DNA from: Paenibacillus sp. Soil522
Lineage (GTDB): Bacteria; Bacillota; Bacilli; Paenibacillales; Paenibacillaceae
Direction: 5' to 3'
Assembly (NCBI RefSeq): GCF_001428245.1
Contig: NZ_LMRV01000031.1
Span: 146,886-210,885 of the forward strand
DNA length: 64,000 bases
The notes below the pieces were generated by a model that was given only the letters and a program-made list of their open reading frames with translations, was not told the origin of the DNA and ran no database searches. Shown piece after piece: positions 18,213 to 27,167 of the stretch (positions are counted from its first letter, which is position 1; each line of letters begins with the position of its first letter). Made by a program: the position numbers and the translations under genes.

Positions 18213-19831
18213 TTATGGTTACGGAAGGGGAAAACCGGCTTGGGACCGAGATAAACAGGCATGAGCGCTTTGATCGGCTTGTTGAAGAAGTCATGAACAA
18301 AAACATGACACCTGAGGATCGAAGCGAAATCGCCGCGCTGCTCGAGTCGATGGGCTGGAACGACAGCCGGGCCACAGAAATATTCGGCGTCGAGAACATC
18401 TTCGAGCTGGCCACGGAAATATGGGAACAGATCCGGCAAAAGGTCGTTACGACCGCTTTCACGCAGAACGTGCAAACCAGCGCCGTGAAAATGACATTTG
18501 AGCTCGTGAAAAGTTTTTTGCGCGGCCTAATCTTTGCGCTGCCTATGGCTATTTCCGTCGTCTCGATGCTTACGCTGAAATTTTCGCTTTGGTCGTACCA
18601 GAACTTGTCCGTCGAGCTTGCGACCTGTATCGCAATCGGCACGATTCTCAGCTTTGTTGTCGTAGGCGGGTACACGCAGGCGATTGCGAGAAGAGGCTTC
18701 TTCTATATTTTTCAGGGCTATTACAAGATGGCCAGAAAGGCGACTTTCCTGTTTATCCGGTTCGGCTATTGGACCTGCTTGATCGTGGGCATCGCCATTT
18801 ATTTGTTTAACCTCATTTTCAACATTTTTCCGATGGACATGTTTATGTATATTATCCTGTTCTTCTTTTTTCTGAATTCGATCTGGCTGTCTGTAACCGT
18901 CATGTATATTTTGAAACGCGAGCTTACTTTTACGGGACTTATTGTCGCGGGAATCGGCCTCGTGTACGTTTTGTTCCGGGAATTCAAGATGGATATTATC
19001 GTATCGCAGCTTATTGCGATTTCACTCGTATCTATCACCGGCATGGCATTGGTCATCTATTATTTCAGATCGGCTGAGAAAAGAGAAGAGAAGGGCATTG
19101 CACCCAAGATGACCAGACTCTCCATCACGATTTACTCGATTATGCCCTATTTTGTTTACGGATTTCTATACTTTTTATTCCTGTACATTGACCGCATCAA
19201 CGCTTGGTCGGCAAATGATAAAAGATTTATGCCCTATTTTATTTGGTTCCGCGGCGATTATGAGCTTGGGCTCGACTTTGCGCTGCTCGCGCTCATGATC
19301 CCGCTCGGCGTTTGCGAGGTTCTAGTCAATAAGATGATGATGAATATCGAAGCGAGCTATAAACGTTACTGGGGCTTTGAGACGGACAAAATGAACGCTT
19401 TATTCGAGAAAGCATATTATCGGATGATCGCCGTCATAACAGCCTCTTCGATTGCCAGCGCTGTACTCATCTATTTCGTCATTTTATGGTCAGATAAGGC
19501 CTACGTTGAGTCGGTAGGCAAGCACCTAATTGTTAGTAAAGAGACGGAGTTCGTCTTCATCGTCGCGATGGCGTCCTACGTCATTCTTGCAGTCGCTTTG
19601 CTGAATTCTGTTATCCTGTTTTCTCTTTCACAGCCCAGCTTGGTAAACAGGGCGATTTTGCCCGCGCTCGGCGTGAATTTTGTCGTCGGATTTTTGCTCA
19701 GCCGCTGGATTGATTATACGTATGCCGTATTTGGCTTGATGGCGGGAGCGGTCGTATTCGCCGTTCTGTCGTTTAAAGCGATGCGGTCGGTTTTTCGCAA
19801 GCTCGATTACTATTTATACGCGATATCGTAA
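18209..19831 (+). CDS. pelG: PelG-like polysaccharide transporter
   Basis: A 540-residue membrane protein with about 12 helices. The diagnostic PelG stretch is clear around residues 325-375: IDRINAWSANDKRFMPYFIWFRGDYELGLD. PelG belongs to the MOP/MATE-like exporters and moves the growing Pel chain across the membrane with PelD, PelE and PelF. This protein has an additional soluble N-terminal region of about 95 residues before the first helix, including an amphipathic helix, which may dock cytoplasmic partners. It overlaps the preceding coiled-coil gene by ATGA. Assignment is strong from the signature and from the PelF homologue in the same operon. Confidence 0.9.
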   Translation: MIMVTEGENRLGTEINRHERFDRLVEEVMNKNMTPEDRSEIAALLESMGWNDSRATEIFGVENIFELATEIWEQIRQKVVTTAFTQNVQTSAVKMTFELVKSFLRGLIFALPMAISVVSMLTLKFSLWSYQNLSVELATCIAIGTILSFVVVGGYTQAIARRGFFYIFQGYYKMARKATFLFIRFGYWTCLIVGIAIYLFNLIFNIFPMDMFMYIILFFFFLNSIWLSVTVMYILKRELTFTGLIVAGIGLVYVLFREFKMDIIVSQLIAISLVSITGMALVIYYFRSAEKREEKGIAPKMTRLSITIYSIMPYFVYGFLYFLFLYIDRINAWSANDKRFMPYFIWFRGDYELGLDFALLALMIPLGVCEVLVNKMMMNIEASYKRYWGFETDKMNALFEKAYYRMIAVITASSIASAVLIYFVILWSDKAYVESVGKHLIVSKETEFVFIVAMASYVILAVALLNSVILFSLSQPSLVNRAILPALGVNFVVGFLLSRWIDYTYAVFGLMAGAVVFAVLSFKAMRSVFRKLDYYLYAIS

Positions 19832-19846
19832 GGAGGAGAGGCGTAA

Positions 19847-21841
19847 GTGGACTATTCATCATTCTCCCATCAACTCTATGCGATGCTGCACTACGCCTTT
19901 GCTTTCGTACTGCTCATGATCGTTTGGCCGCGCTTCTTCCTGAAGGCAGATTCTGAGGACCCTTTGGAAAACGGGTTTGCGTTGTTTGCGAAAGCGGTCT
20001 GTATCTATATCGTGCTCGGCTACGTGCTTGTCGCTTTAAAGCTGTATGAAGTCATATCGGTATCGGTCATTCTAATTGTCCTGTCGACCCGCCGTTTTTG
20101 GCGAAAAGGCTCAGCGAAGGCTAGGTCGGATACCGCGACTGCCTTCCATGTCTGGTTCTACCATCTGCTTGAAGCCGGCTTTCGGATAAAATCGATGTGG
20201 CTGAAAGCGCGAGGCAAACTGACAATGGCGCGCAAGCACGTCAAGCTGTACAAGCTGCGAAACAGCGACCCGCTGCTTCTGCTGCTTCTTGCAGGGGTAT
20301 TGGGTACGGCAGCTTACGTCCGGTTTTATGATGCGGTACACTACGCGGCGCCAGCCTTGTCCGATGGTTCGGTGACGCTGGCCTGGATGAAATTTATCAA
20401 CAACCGCCTAATATTTGTAGAAGGAATTTATCCGCAGGGCTTTCACATTACGCTGTCGCTTCTGAGCAAATTCGCAGCCATCGATCCTTTGTATATATTG
20501 AAATATACGGGTCCGTTAAATGGCGTTCTGACTGCCGCCGGTTTTTATTTCGTCCTGTCGAGATTAACGGGAAATAAAATGGCCGGCATCGCCGGTGCGG
20601 CGCTATTTGGCCTTGGAGGAACATTTCTCTTTGGTGGCGACTGGGAGCGTCAGGCGGCAACCAACTCGCAAGAGTTCGCTTATGTATTCGCCTTTCCGGC
20701 TCTTTACTTCTTTCTAAGGTATTTGGAGAAGGGAAGACGCCATTCGTTCTGGACCGGATTTGCGGCTGTAAGCATTACGGGCTTCGTTCATTCGCTCGTT
20801 TTCGCTTTCGTCGGTATGGGGCTCGCGGTCGCTATGATCGCATCCGTCATGACGCCTGAGGCCCGGTCGTGGAAGCGGATTTGGATGGTTTGCGCTGCGG
20901 GTTCCGTTTCGGTCGTGTTTACCTACGCGCCGATTCAGACTGCTATTTGGTCAGGTATTTCATTCAATTCCAGCGCGGCCGAGTTTCTAAAAAGTATCAC
21001 GGAAGTTACCTTTCCGCAGCTTGTACCGAGAGATTACATCGGGCTCGGAGCAATTGCATGGATCGCGTTAAGCGCGCTTATCGGCTGGCGGGACAAAAGG
21101 AACCGGATTTCGGAATGGTTCGCGGTCGGCATAGGAACGGCAACCTTTCTGCTCTATTATCTGGTGCCGGTCGTTACCAAAAGCACGATGCTGTCCTCAC
21201 GAACCGGGAGTCTTTGGGTGCTCACCGTTTGTTTTTGTATCGGTTACGCTTGGTGGTCCCTATGGCGCTTCGTCTCCAAGCTGAAAGGCATTTCCATTGT
21301 CGAACGTATGGCGGCCGGGGCAGCTGTGATCATCTTGGCTTTGTATGTTCAACTCAGTCCCATCCAAACGTACAAGATGGATTGGGACAGTATATTCCGG
21401 CAGTATTTGCGCATCTCATCAATGTACTTGGAAAATACTTGGACGATCTTCTCCCAGGAGGAGGGTTATTCTCTTATTTATGGAGAAGGGTGGCATCAAT
21501 ATATCTCTACCCTAGTCAATAATTACGATCCTGCCGGTACGCCCATCACACGCAAAGGACAAGACGAATACGATCCCGATGTAACAAAGTATATGTTCGT
21601 CATCGAAGAAAAACAGGTTTTCAAGGTGTCTATTACAAGTAGCTTCTACGAAAAGTTGGAGCAAGAGCGTTATGTAAAGCACGAAAAAGAGCAGAAGCAG
21701 CTAAAGGAATGGTTGAATGCTTACATAGAAGCTCATGGTAAACCTCCTATTTTTTACGAGGACGAGCATATCCGCATCTGGTATTTGTACAGGCCGGATG
21801 CCGAAGATAAGGAACGTCGAAGAATCTGGGGAGCATCGTGA
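19847..21841 (+). CDS. Large membrane protein of the Pel-like operon (GT-C-like topology)
   Basis: A 664-residue protein with roughly 12 membrane helices between residues 10 and 500 and a C-terminal soluble part of about 150 residues. The loop after the fourth or fifth helix has WMKFINNRLIFVEGIYPQGFH, and a later loop has GGDWERQAATNSQEFAY. Such acidic first loops and helix-rich layouts are typical of GT-C membrane glycosyltransferases that use polyprenyl-phosphate sugars, but I see no decisive family motif. It starts with GTG behind AAGGAGGAG and ends overlapping the region of the deacetylase start. Its place among a DPM1-like GT2 and a flippase would suit transfer of a lipid-linked sugar outside the membrane. 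Confidence 0.6.
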   Translation: MDYSSFSHQLYAMLHYAFAFVLLMIVWPRFFLKADSEDPLENGFALFAKAVCIYIVLGYVLVALKLYEVISVSVILIVLSTRRFWRKGSAKARSDTATAFHVWFYHLLEAGFRIKSMWLKARGKLTMARKHVKLYKLRNSDPLLLLLLAGVLGTAAYVRFYDAVHYAAPALSDGSVTLAWMKFINNRLIFVEGIYPQGFHITLSLLSKFAAIDPLYILKYTGPLNGVLTAAGFYFVLSRLTGNKMAGIAGAALFGLGGTFLFGGDWERQAATNSQEFAYVFAFPALYFFLRYLEKGRRHSFWTGFAAVSITGFVHSLVFAFVGMGLAVAMIASVMTPEARSWKRIWMVCAAGSVSVVFTYAPIQTAIWSGISFNSSAAEFLKSITEVTFPQLVPRDYIGLGAIAWIALSALIGWRDKRNRISEWFAVGIGTATFLLYYLVPVVTKSTMLSSRTGSLWVLTVCFCIGYAWWSLWRFVSKLKGISIVERMAAGAAVIILALYVQLSPIQTYKMDWDSIFRQYLRISSMYLENTWTIFSQEEGYSLIYGEGWHQYISTLVNNYDPAGTPITRKGQDEYDPDVTKYMFVIEEKQVFKVSITSSFYEKLEQERYVKHEKEQKQLKEWLNAYIEAHGKPPIFYEDEHIRIWYLYRPDAEDKERRRIWGAS

Positions 21842-21855
21842 GAGGAGGGGAGAGC

Positions 21856-22731
21856 ATGCTTAACGCGCTTACGGTTGATGTAGAGGATTGGTATATGACG
21901 AACGGGCTGGATATCGATCCTTCGGAGTGGCATAAGTACGAGGACCGCGTCGTACGGAACACGACAACGCTGCTCAATTTGTTCGATCGGTATGCGGTCA
22001 AAGGGACGTTTTTCATTCTTGGCTGTGTAGCAGAGAAGCATCCTGGACTCGTGAAGGAAATCGCGGACCGGGGGCATGAAATCGGCTCCCACGGCTATTG
22101 GCACCGGCTTGTCACATCGCAGACATTGGACCATTTCCGGCACGATGTGAGGTCATCTAAGGAAATACTGGAGCGGATCACCGGCCGGAGGGTTGAGCTT
22201 TACCGGGCGCCTTCGTGGTCGATCTCGCCGGAGAGGTTCCACGCGCTCAAAATATTGGCTGAGGAAGGCTTCGTATGCGATTCGAGCATGCAGCCCTTTC
22301 AGACGCCGCTCTCCGGTATCGCGGGAGCGCCAAAAACGCCGTTTTCTCCCGTACTGGACGGGGAACCGCTCGGTATTTCCGAGTTTCCGCCGACCGTGAC
22401 GGAGCTGGCCGGCATGTCCATCCCTTTTTCGGGCGGCTTCTACCTAAGGGTAGTGCCGTACCCACTGGTGAAGTGGGCGTTGAACCGCGTCAACCGGACA
22501 AGACCGGGAATGATTTACATCCATCCATGGGAAATTGACACGGACCAGCCTCGAGCCCAAACAACGGCATTTATCCGTACGATACAGTATTACGGCCTGA
22601 CCGGGACCAAAGGTAAGCTGGAGAGGTTATTCCGTGATTTCAGCTTCCGGCCGCTCGGAGAAATCATGAGCGGGGAAAGCTACCCGCCGCATCGGCTTTA
22701 TTCGCCGGATGCCGTACAGAAAAGCGGATGA
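21856..22731 (+). CDS. Polysaccharide deacetylase, DUF3473/XrtA-cluster type
   Basis: A 291-residue carbohydrate esterase family 4 protein. Motif 1 is LTVDVEDWYM at the N-terminus, motif 2 is HEIGSHGYWH (metal histidines), motif 3 is LYRAPSWS, and HPWEID is the C-terminal DUF3473-type motif. It removes N-acetyl groups from amino-sugar polymers; partial deacetylation is a feature of Pel, where the PelA C-terminal domain does it. No signal peptide is present, so it should act in the cytoplasm or need another route out. The ATG at 21856 follows GAGGAGG; a GTG at 21838 overlaps the previous stop. It shares ATGA with the flippase gene downstream. Confidence 0.88.
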   Translation: MLNALTVDVEDWYMTNGLDIDPSEWHKYEDRVVRNTTTLLNLFDRYAVKGTFFILGCVAEKHPGLVKEIADRGHEIGSHGYWHRLVTSQTLDHFRHDVRSSKEILERITGRRVELYRAPSWSISPERFHALKILAEEGFVCDSSMQPFQTPLSGIAGAPKTPFSPVLDGEPLGISEFPPTVTELAGMSIPFSGGFYLRVVPYPLVKWALNRVNRTRPGMIYIHPWEIDTDQPRAQTTAFIRTIQYYGLTGTKGKLERLFRDFSFRPLGEIMSGESYPPHRLYSPDAVQKSG

Positions 22732-24143
22732 GCGCGTCAGTAATCGCAAAGCTGCGGGGCAAGCGTTCGTCTGCATGGCTGCTGATCGGAGGCGTGACTG
22801 CAGTCCACTTCTTGTTAGCGGCGGTATCCTTTCTGAAGGATTTAACGTTTGCCGCTTATTTCGGCACATCGCAGGCAGCGGATCTTGTAACGACGGCCTT
22901 TCTGCTTCCGGAAGCGGTCAGCTACAACCTGATCGCAGCGGTGATCGGAATCACGGCGGTTCCCGAATTAAGCCGAAGGTGGCAGGAGAAACAATACGGC
23001 ATGTTTTTAAGAAACGCGGTTCGGATGGCCTTGCACGTTACCTTGCTGATGATTGCGGTCCTCGCCTTGCTGCTGCTCACTAAAAATCATATGTTCGAGC
23101 TTTTCGGCTACCGGTCAGGCAGTGCAGAGATGGGCGAGCTAGAACGTTTGTACACGCTTCTGCTATTCTCGATGCCGCTGTTTCCGGTATTTGCCGTAGG
23201 CGCGGCGGCGCTTCAAGCTGCCGGCGCCTTCTATGTTGCAGCTGCCGGTCCGATTCTACTGAACGCGATGATGCTGTCGGCGATCACCCTGTCTTGGATG
23301 GGAGACTTCGCTGAGGGCGACGGAGCAATAGCGTACGCTGTCTCCATTCTGATCGGATCAGGCGGGATGGTACTAGTTGTTTGGGCGGCACTCCGGAGAA
23401 AGCTCAAGCTTGAGGTGCGGCTATCGTTTATCGAAGCTTGGAAAATCCGGGACGGTGAAGCAGCCGAAACAGATAAGTCTTTGAAGGCTTCAGGGGGCCT
23501 TGCCCGTGTCTACCGGGACATTCTGCCGCTGCTTCTGCTGAACTTATTTTCTCAGGCGCTCTATGCGATAGAAAGGGCGATTGCATCCAATATGGAACCG
23601 GGTACGCTGGCCGGTCTAAATTATGCATACCGCATTGCCCAGTTCCCCAATTGGGTATTTGTAGCGGCGGTGACCGCCGTCCTGCTGCCCGCTTTGTCGC
23701 GATCGGCTGCAGCGGGCGGAGGCGGGGGATCCGTGAAGCCCGAGCTGTATCGCGCCCTGGGTGCGACACTCTGTCTGATGCTGCCTTCGGCTGCCGTTCT
23801 CTATTTCCTAAGGGAGCCGATTATCTCGCTGCTCTTTGGACGGGGGGCTTTCGACTCGCATTCCGTTGCCCTTACATCGGAGCTGCTGGCAGGATACTCC
23901 TTGAGCGTCGCCTTCCAAGTCGTTTCCGTCCTCTGCCTCCGTTATTTCCTGGCATGCGGCCGTCTGTACGGCCCCGCGGCCGTTTATCTGGTTTCAACGG
24001 TATGTACGATCGTATTCGACCTGCTTACGGTGCAATCCTTTGGTCCTGCTGCGCTGGGATACGGCGCTCTATGCGGCTGGGGACTTAATGCCCTGCTTAT
24101 GTTTATCTTAGTCGTACGAGATTCGAATAATCGGAGTGGATAA
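22728..24143 (+). CDS. MurJ/MviN-like lipid-linked sugar flippase
   Basis: A 471-residue protein with about 13-14 helices of the MOP superfamily. It has the MurJ-typical stretch FGTSQAADLVTTAFLLPEAVSYNL in the first loop, SIALNQFPNWVF-like KYRIAQFPNWVF region in the middle, and LFGRGAFDSHSVALTSELLAGYS near residue 375. Core MurJ flips lipid II; a second copy inside an exopolysaccharide operon is more likely dedicated to another lipid-linked sugar. It overlaps the deacetylase by 4 bp and is followed after one base by the GT2 gene, indicating tight coupling. Its GC content is higher than the surrounding genome pieces. Confidence 0.85.
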   Translation: MSASVIAKLRGKRSSAWLLIGGVTAVHFLLAAVSFLKDLTFAAYFGTSQAADLVTTAFLLPEAVSYNLIAAVIGITAVPELSRRWQEKQYGMFLRNAVRMALHVTLLMIAVLALLLLTKNHMFELFGYRSGSAEMGELERLYTLLLFSMPLFPVFAVGAAALQAAGAFYVAAAGPILLNAMMLSAITLSWMGDFAEGDGAIAYAVSILIGSGGMVLVVWAALRRKLKLEVRLSFIEAWKIRDGEAAETDKSLKASGGLARVYRDILPLLLLNLFSQALYAIERAIASNMEPGTLAGLNYAYRIAQFPNWVFVAAVTAVLLPALSRSAAAGGGGGSVKPELYRALGATLCLMLPSAAVLYFLREPIISLLFGRGAFDSHSVALTSELLAGYSLSVAFQVVSVLCLRYFLACGRLYGPAAVYLVSTVCTIVFDLLTVQSFGPAALGYGALCGWGLNALLMFILVVRDSNNRSG

Positions 24144-24144
24144 T

Positions 24145-24873
24145 ATGTCAAGCCAACCCTTTTTAATTATCATACCCGCCTTCAATGAAGAAGAAAATAT
24201 TGGGAATGTTCTTGCCGGTTTGCTGGACGTGGGGTTAATGGCCGAAATTCTTGTCGTGAATGATGGTTCGCGCGACCGCACGGAAGAGGTTGCCAGGCGC
24301 TATCCCGTAACGGTCATCACGCATCCGGTTAATCTCGGGTACGGTGCTGCGATTCAAACGGGCTACAAGTACGCGACGGAGAAAGGCTACCCATACATCC
24401 TCCAATTCGACTCCGATGGACAACATAATCCAAACGACCTGTCCCGTATTATGTACGAGCTGCAGAAGGGCGATGCCGACATCGTCATGGGCTCACGGTT
24501 TCTTGAGGAGAGCAGCGGATTCGATACGGGATTTGTGAAAGGAGCCGGTATCCGTTTCTTTCGCCTATTAATCCAAAAGCTGACCGGTACACGGATTACA
24601 GATCCGACATCGGGTCTTCGCGGCGTCTCCAGCAGCGTATTCAACTTTTACTCGGTACGCGACCGCTTTCCGGCGGATTTTCCGGATGCGGATATTTTGA
24701 TTCAGCAGCTGCTGATGAAGTACAGGGTGAAGGAAGTTCCTGCGCATATGCGTAAGCGGGAAGCGGGCGTTTCCATGCATGCGGGTCTAAAGCCGGTCAT
24801 TTACGTGCTGCAAATTATGCTCAGCATAAGTATCGTTATTATTAGCCATAAGCTGACGAAGAAGGTGTCGTGA
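24145..24873 (+). CDS. GT2 glycosyltransferase, dolichol-phosphate-mannose synthase-like
   Basis: A 242-residue GT-A enzyme. LIIIPAFNEEENIGNVL begins the nucleotide-binding fold, ILVVNDGSRDRT carries the first aspartate, and ILQFDSDGQHNP is the D-x-D metal site; DIVMGSRF and TSGLRG complete the DPM1/GtrB-like pattern. It would load a sugar onto polyprenyl phosphate at the inner membrane face, for later use by a membrane transferase. The ATG at 24145 follows GGAG by 8 bases. The short DUF2304 gene comes 4 bp after; this GT2-DUF2304 pair is common in polysaccharide loci. Confidence 0.92.
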   Translation: MSSQPFLIIIPAFNEEENIGNVLAGLLDVGLMAEILVVNDGSRDRTEEVARRYPVTVITHPVNLGYGAAIQTGYKYATEKGYPYILQFDSDGQHNPNDLSRIMYELQKGDADIVMGSRFLEESSGFDTGFVKGAGIRFFRLLIQKLTGTRITDPTSGLRGVSSSVFNFYSVRDRFPADFPDADILIQQLLMKYRVKEVPAHMRKREAGVSMHAGLKPVIYVLQIMLSISIVIISHKLTKKVS

Positions 24874-24877
24874 GAAG

Positions 24878-25249
24878 ATGGATTATCATTTAAAATGGTT
24901 CATTTTGCTTTGCGGCATTACGTTCTCCGGAGCCATTATCCGTCTGCTGCTGCGCAAAAAAATTAGCGCACGCAACTCGGTGGCGTGGATGCTGAGCGTC
25001 GCTGTTATCTTGATCCTCTCGGCGAACCCGGGTTGGTTCGATAGGCTCGCTAGGCTTCTTGGCGTCAGTTATCCGCCGTCGCTGCTATTTCTGTTCTCCA
25101 CCTTGGTGCTGCTCGTTATCGTGCTTTACCAGTCGATGCAAATCTCCGTGTTGAATGAAAAGCTGCGCCAGCTCGCTCAGCATGTCGCTCTCCTGGACAA
25201 GGAACGCGATATTCCGCGGAGTGGAGAATCGAATGGGAAAGACAATTGA
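24878..25249 (+). CDS. DUF2304 small membrane protein
   Basis: A 123-residue protein with three hydrophobic helices (about 5-20, 38-50, 66-85) and a charged coiled tail, matching DUF2304. NSVAWMLSVAVILILS and the following short loop are typical. The partner GT2 gene is immediately upstream, and members of this family are regarded as membrane helpers of such transferases. No catalytic motif is visible. Confidence 0.85.
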   Translation: MDYHLKWFILLCGITFSGAIIRLLLRKKISARNSVAWMLSVAVILILSANPGWFDRLARLLGVSYPPSLLFLFSTLVLLVIVLYQSMQISVLNEKLRQLAQHVALLDKERDIPRSGESNGKDN

Positions 25250-25284
25250 CACAGCTTTGCCTCGTCAAGGAAGGGGGAACCTTT

Positions 25285-27144
25285 ATGCTCAAATGGACTG
25301 ATTTTATACTATCGAACATAGCCCCTTATTTGCTCCCGGCTGCAGCCGGCTTGCTCGCGCTCGCCGTACTGCTGATTATCGGTATATTACGCCGGATGCG
25401 CAAAAAGACGGAGCGCCTTGAAATGGCTGAGCGCATGATCAAGCTTATGCAGCCGGAAGCGGGACTTGAAAATAACCTCAATCTTTTTCTGGAAGTGATC
25501 GGCTCTATCATTGATGCATACAGCTATGCTTTCTATATCCGGGATCCGAAAAGCGGAAACTTCGTACTGAAAGCCGTTCGTCACGAGCGGCGTGATCCGG
25601 GTCAGGCGGAGCCTTCTTACAGCGGGCTAGCGCCTTATCAGAAAGAGGTGTATCTGCCTCCGCTCAGCTTGAAGGTGGATGAGTCCGCCCAGAATTCCGG
25701 GATTATATATGAAGGCGAAGTGCCGCTGCTTCATCTGCCTATGGACGGAGGAAATGGAATTATTCGAGTTGGACCGATCGCGCGTGTGCCGAAAAAAAAG
25801 ATGGAGCTGCTGCGGTTCCTTTTGGAATTAATGCCCCGGATACTGGATGTGCTTATCGAGTCGGAGCGGCTTTATCTCAAAGCTGACGTCGTGGAAACTT
25901 CCAGTCATGCGCTTCAAGCGGTCAGCTCCATGGCAATGGACTCTGAAGCCGTCATGCAGAAAACGTTCAGTATGTCTGCAAGTGCTCTCGGCATGTCCGG
26001 AGGCTGCCTGCTCGTATCGAGCGGTGGAAACGTTGATATGCCCGTATTCTTCGGATGGCCGCAGCAAACCGCGCGCAGAATCGCCGATTCGTCGAATTTG
26101 TCGATGCTCCTCCAGCTAATCGGCAAGCAGGAGCTTGTTCTATGGAACAGCAAGGTTCCGCAGTTCGAGCAGGTTCTCTCGATTCTGGGACATTCGGGCG
26201 ATGAGCTTATCATCGCTGGCAAGCTGCCGCTGCCGGGCAAACAGGCATGGTTCGTGAGCGGCTTTCCGCGTCTCTCGTCTGCAGATTTAACAGCGGATCA
26301 GCTCAGTACGACGGTGAAGATGATGACCCGTCAGCTCGCTCAGTTAATGGGGATACAGGAGCGGATGAAGTCTTTCGGACACACCTATACGGAGTTTCTC
26401 AAGCTGCTCGCCAGCACGATTGACGATTTGAGCCCGTATACGGTCGGCTATTCAGAGATGATGAGCCGGTATTCGATTATTATCGCCAAGGAAATGGGAC
26501 TTCCCGCCGACCAAATCCGAAATATTGGTGTTGCAGCTTATTTGAGCAATATTGGCGTGCTCGGGCTTTCGGAGGATCTGTATTTGAAGGATGGCAAGTT
26601 CACCGAAGTGGAATTTGAGAAAATGAAGCTCCATGCCGAGGTAGGGGCGGCAATCGTCGAAATGACGATCGGCAGCAAGGAAATCGCTGAGTATATAAGG
26701 TACCACCATGAACGGATGGACGGGAACGGATATCCGGCCGGCCTTCGAGGCGAGGCCATACCGGTCGGAGCCCGCATTCTATCCGTCGTTCAAATGTTTC
26801 TGGCCAAAATAAACGGGAGGAAGTATCGTGATCCGCTTCCTTTCGATAAAGCCATTAAGCTGATGGAGTCGCTCGCGGGCACGCAGCTTGATGATAAAGT
26901 GGTGCAAACGTTCGTCCGCTGGTTTGCGGCGAAACGGAAGGGGCCTGAGCTCGGAGGCCGGGCTTTAGGGGCCTGCTATGACATGGGCTGTACGCCTTCC
27001 GATATTTGCCGGGTATGTCCCGCTTACAGCCAGCCGGAAAAAAATTGTTGGGAAGTGGAAGGCAACAACTGCCAGGCGCATGGAAAGTCCTGCGGAACCT
27101 GCTTCGTTTACACGGAAACCATATCCAGGAGTAAAGTGGTATAA
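25285..27144 (+). CDS. Membrane sensor with GAF-like regions, degenerate HD-GYP domain and eight C-terminal cysteines
   Basis: A 619-residue protein: one membrane helix (residues 8-32), two GAF-like regions (about 55-195 and 205-360), an HD-GYP domain (375-540) and a cysteine-rich tail (560-610). The HD-GYP keeps K-L-H-A-E-V-G and HHERMDGNGYP, but the HD pair is S-N (LSNIG, about residue 420). The G-H-S histidine is tyrosine (VGYSEMM), and the later metal aspartate is lost (VVQMFLAKI). Phosphodiesterase activity is therefore unlikely; c-di-GMP binding is possible. The tail has C-x4-C-x5-C-x2-C and C-x7-C-x6-C-x2-C, which could hold metal or Fe-S. Start chosen at ATG 25285 behind AAGGGGG. It may replace PelD as receptor. 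Confidence 0.85.
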   Translation: MLKWTDFILSNIAPYLLPAAAGLLALAVLLIIGILRRMRKKTERLEMAERMIKLMQPEAGLENNLNLFLEVIGSIIDAYSYAFYIRDPKSGNFVLKAVRHERRDPGQAEPSYSGLAPYQKEVYLPPLSLKVDESAQNSGIIYEGEVPLLHLPMDGGNGIIRVGPIARVPKKKMELLRFLLELMPRILDVLIESERLYLKADVVETSSHALQAVSSMAMDSEAVMQKTFSMSASALGMSGGCLLVSSGGNVDMPVFFGWPQQTARRIADSSNLSMLLQLIGKQELVLWNSKVPQFEQVLSILGHSGDELIIAGKLPLPGKQAWFVSGFPRLSSADLTADQLSTTVKMMTRQLAQLMGIQERMKSFGHTYTEFLKLLASTIDDLSPYTVGYSEMMSRYSIIIAKEMGLPADQIRNIGVAAYLSNIGVLGLSEDLYLKDGKFTEVEFEKMKLHAEVGAAIVEMTIGSKEIAEYIRYHHERMDGNGYPAGLRGEAIPVGARILSVVQMFLAKINGRKYRDPLPFDKAIKLMESLAGTQLDDKVVQTFVRWFAAKRKGPELGGRALGACYDMGCTPSDICRVCPAYSQPEKNCWEVEGNNCQAHGKSCGTCFVYTETISRSKVV

Positions 27145-27167
27145 GCCGTATTGCCGTAACATCCGGT

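Noticed and set aside
20869..21522. Plus-strand frame of 217 codons inside the large membrane protein gene
   Set aside because: Shadow frame rich in Arg/Cys/His without a start site; the membrane protein in the other frame is coherent.
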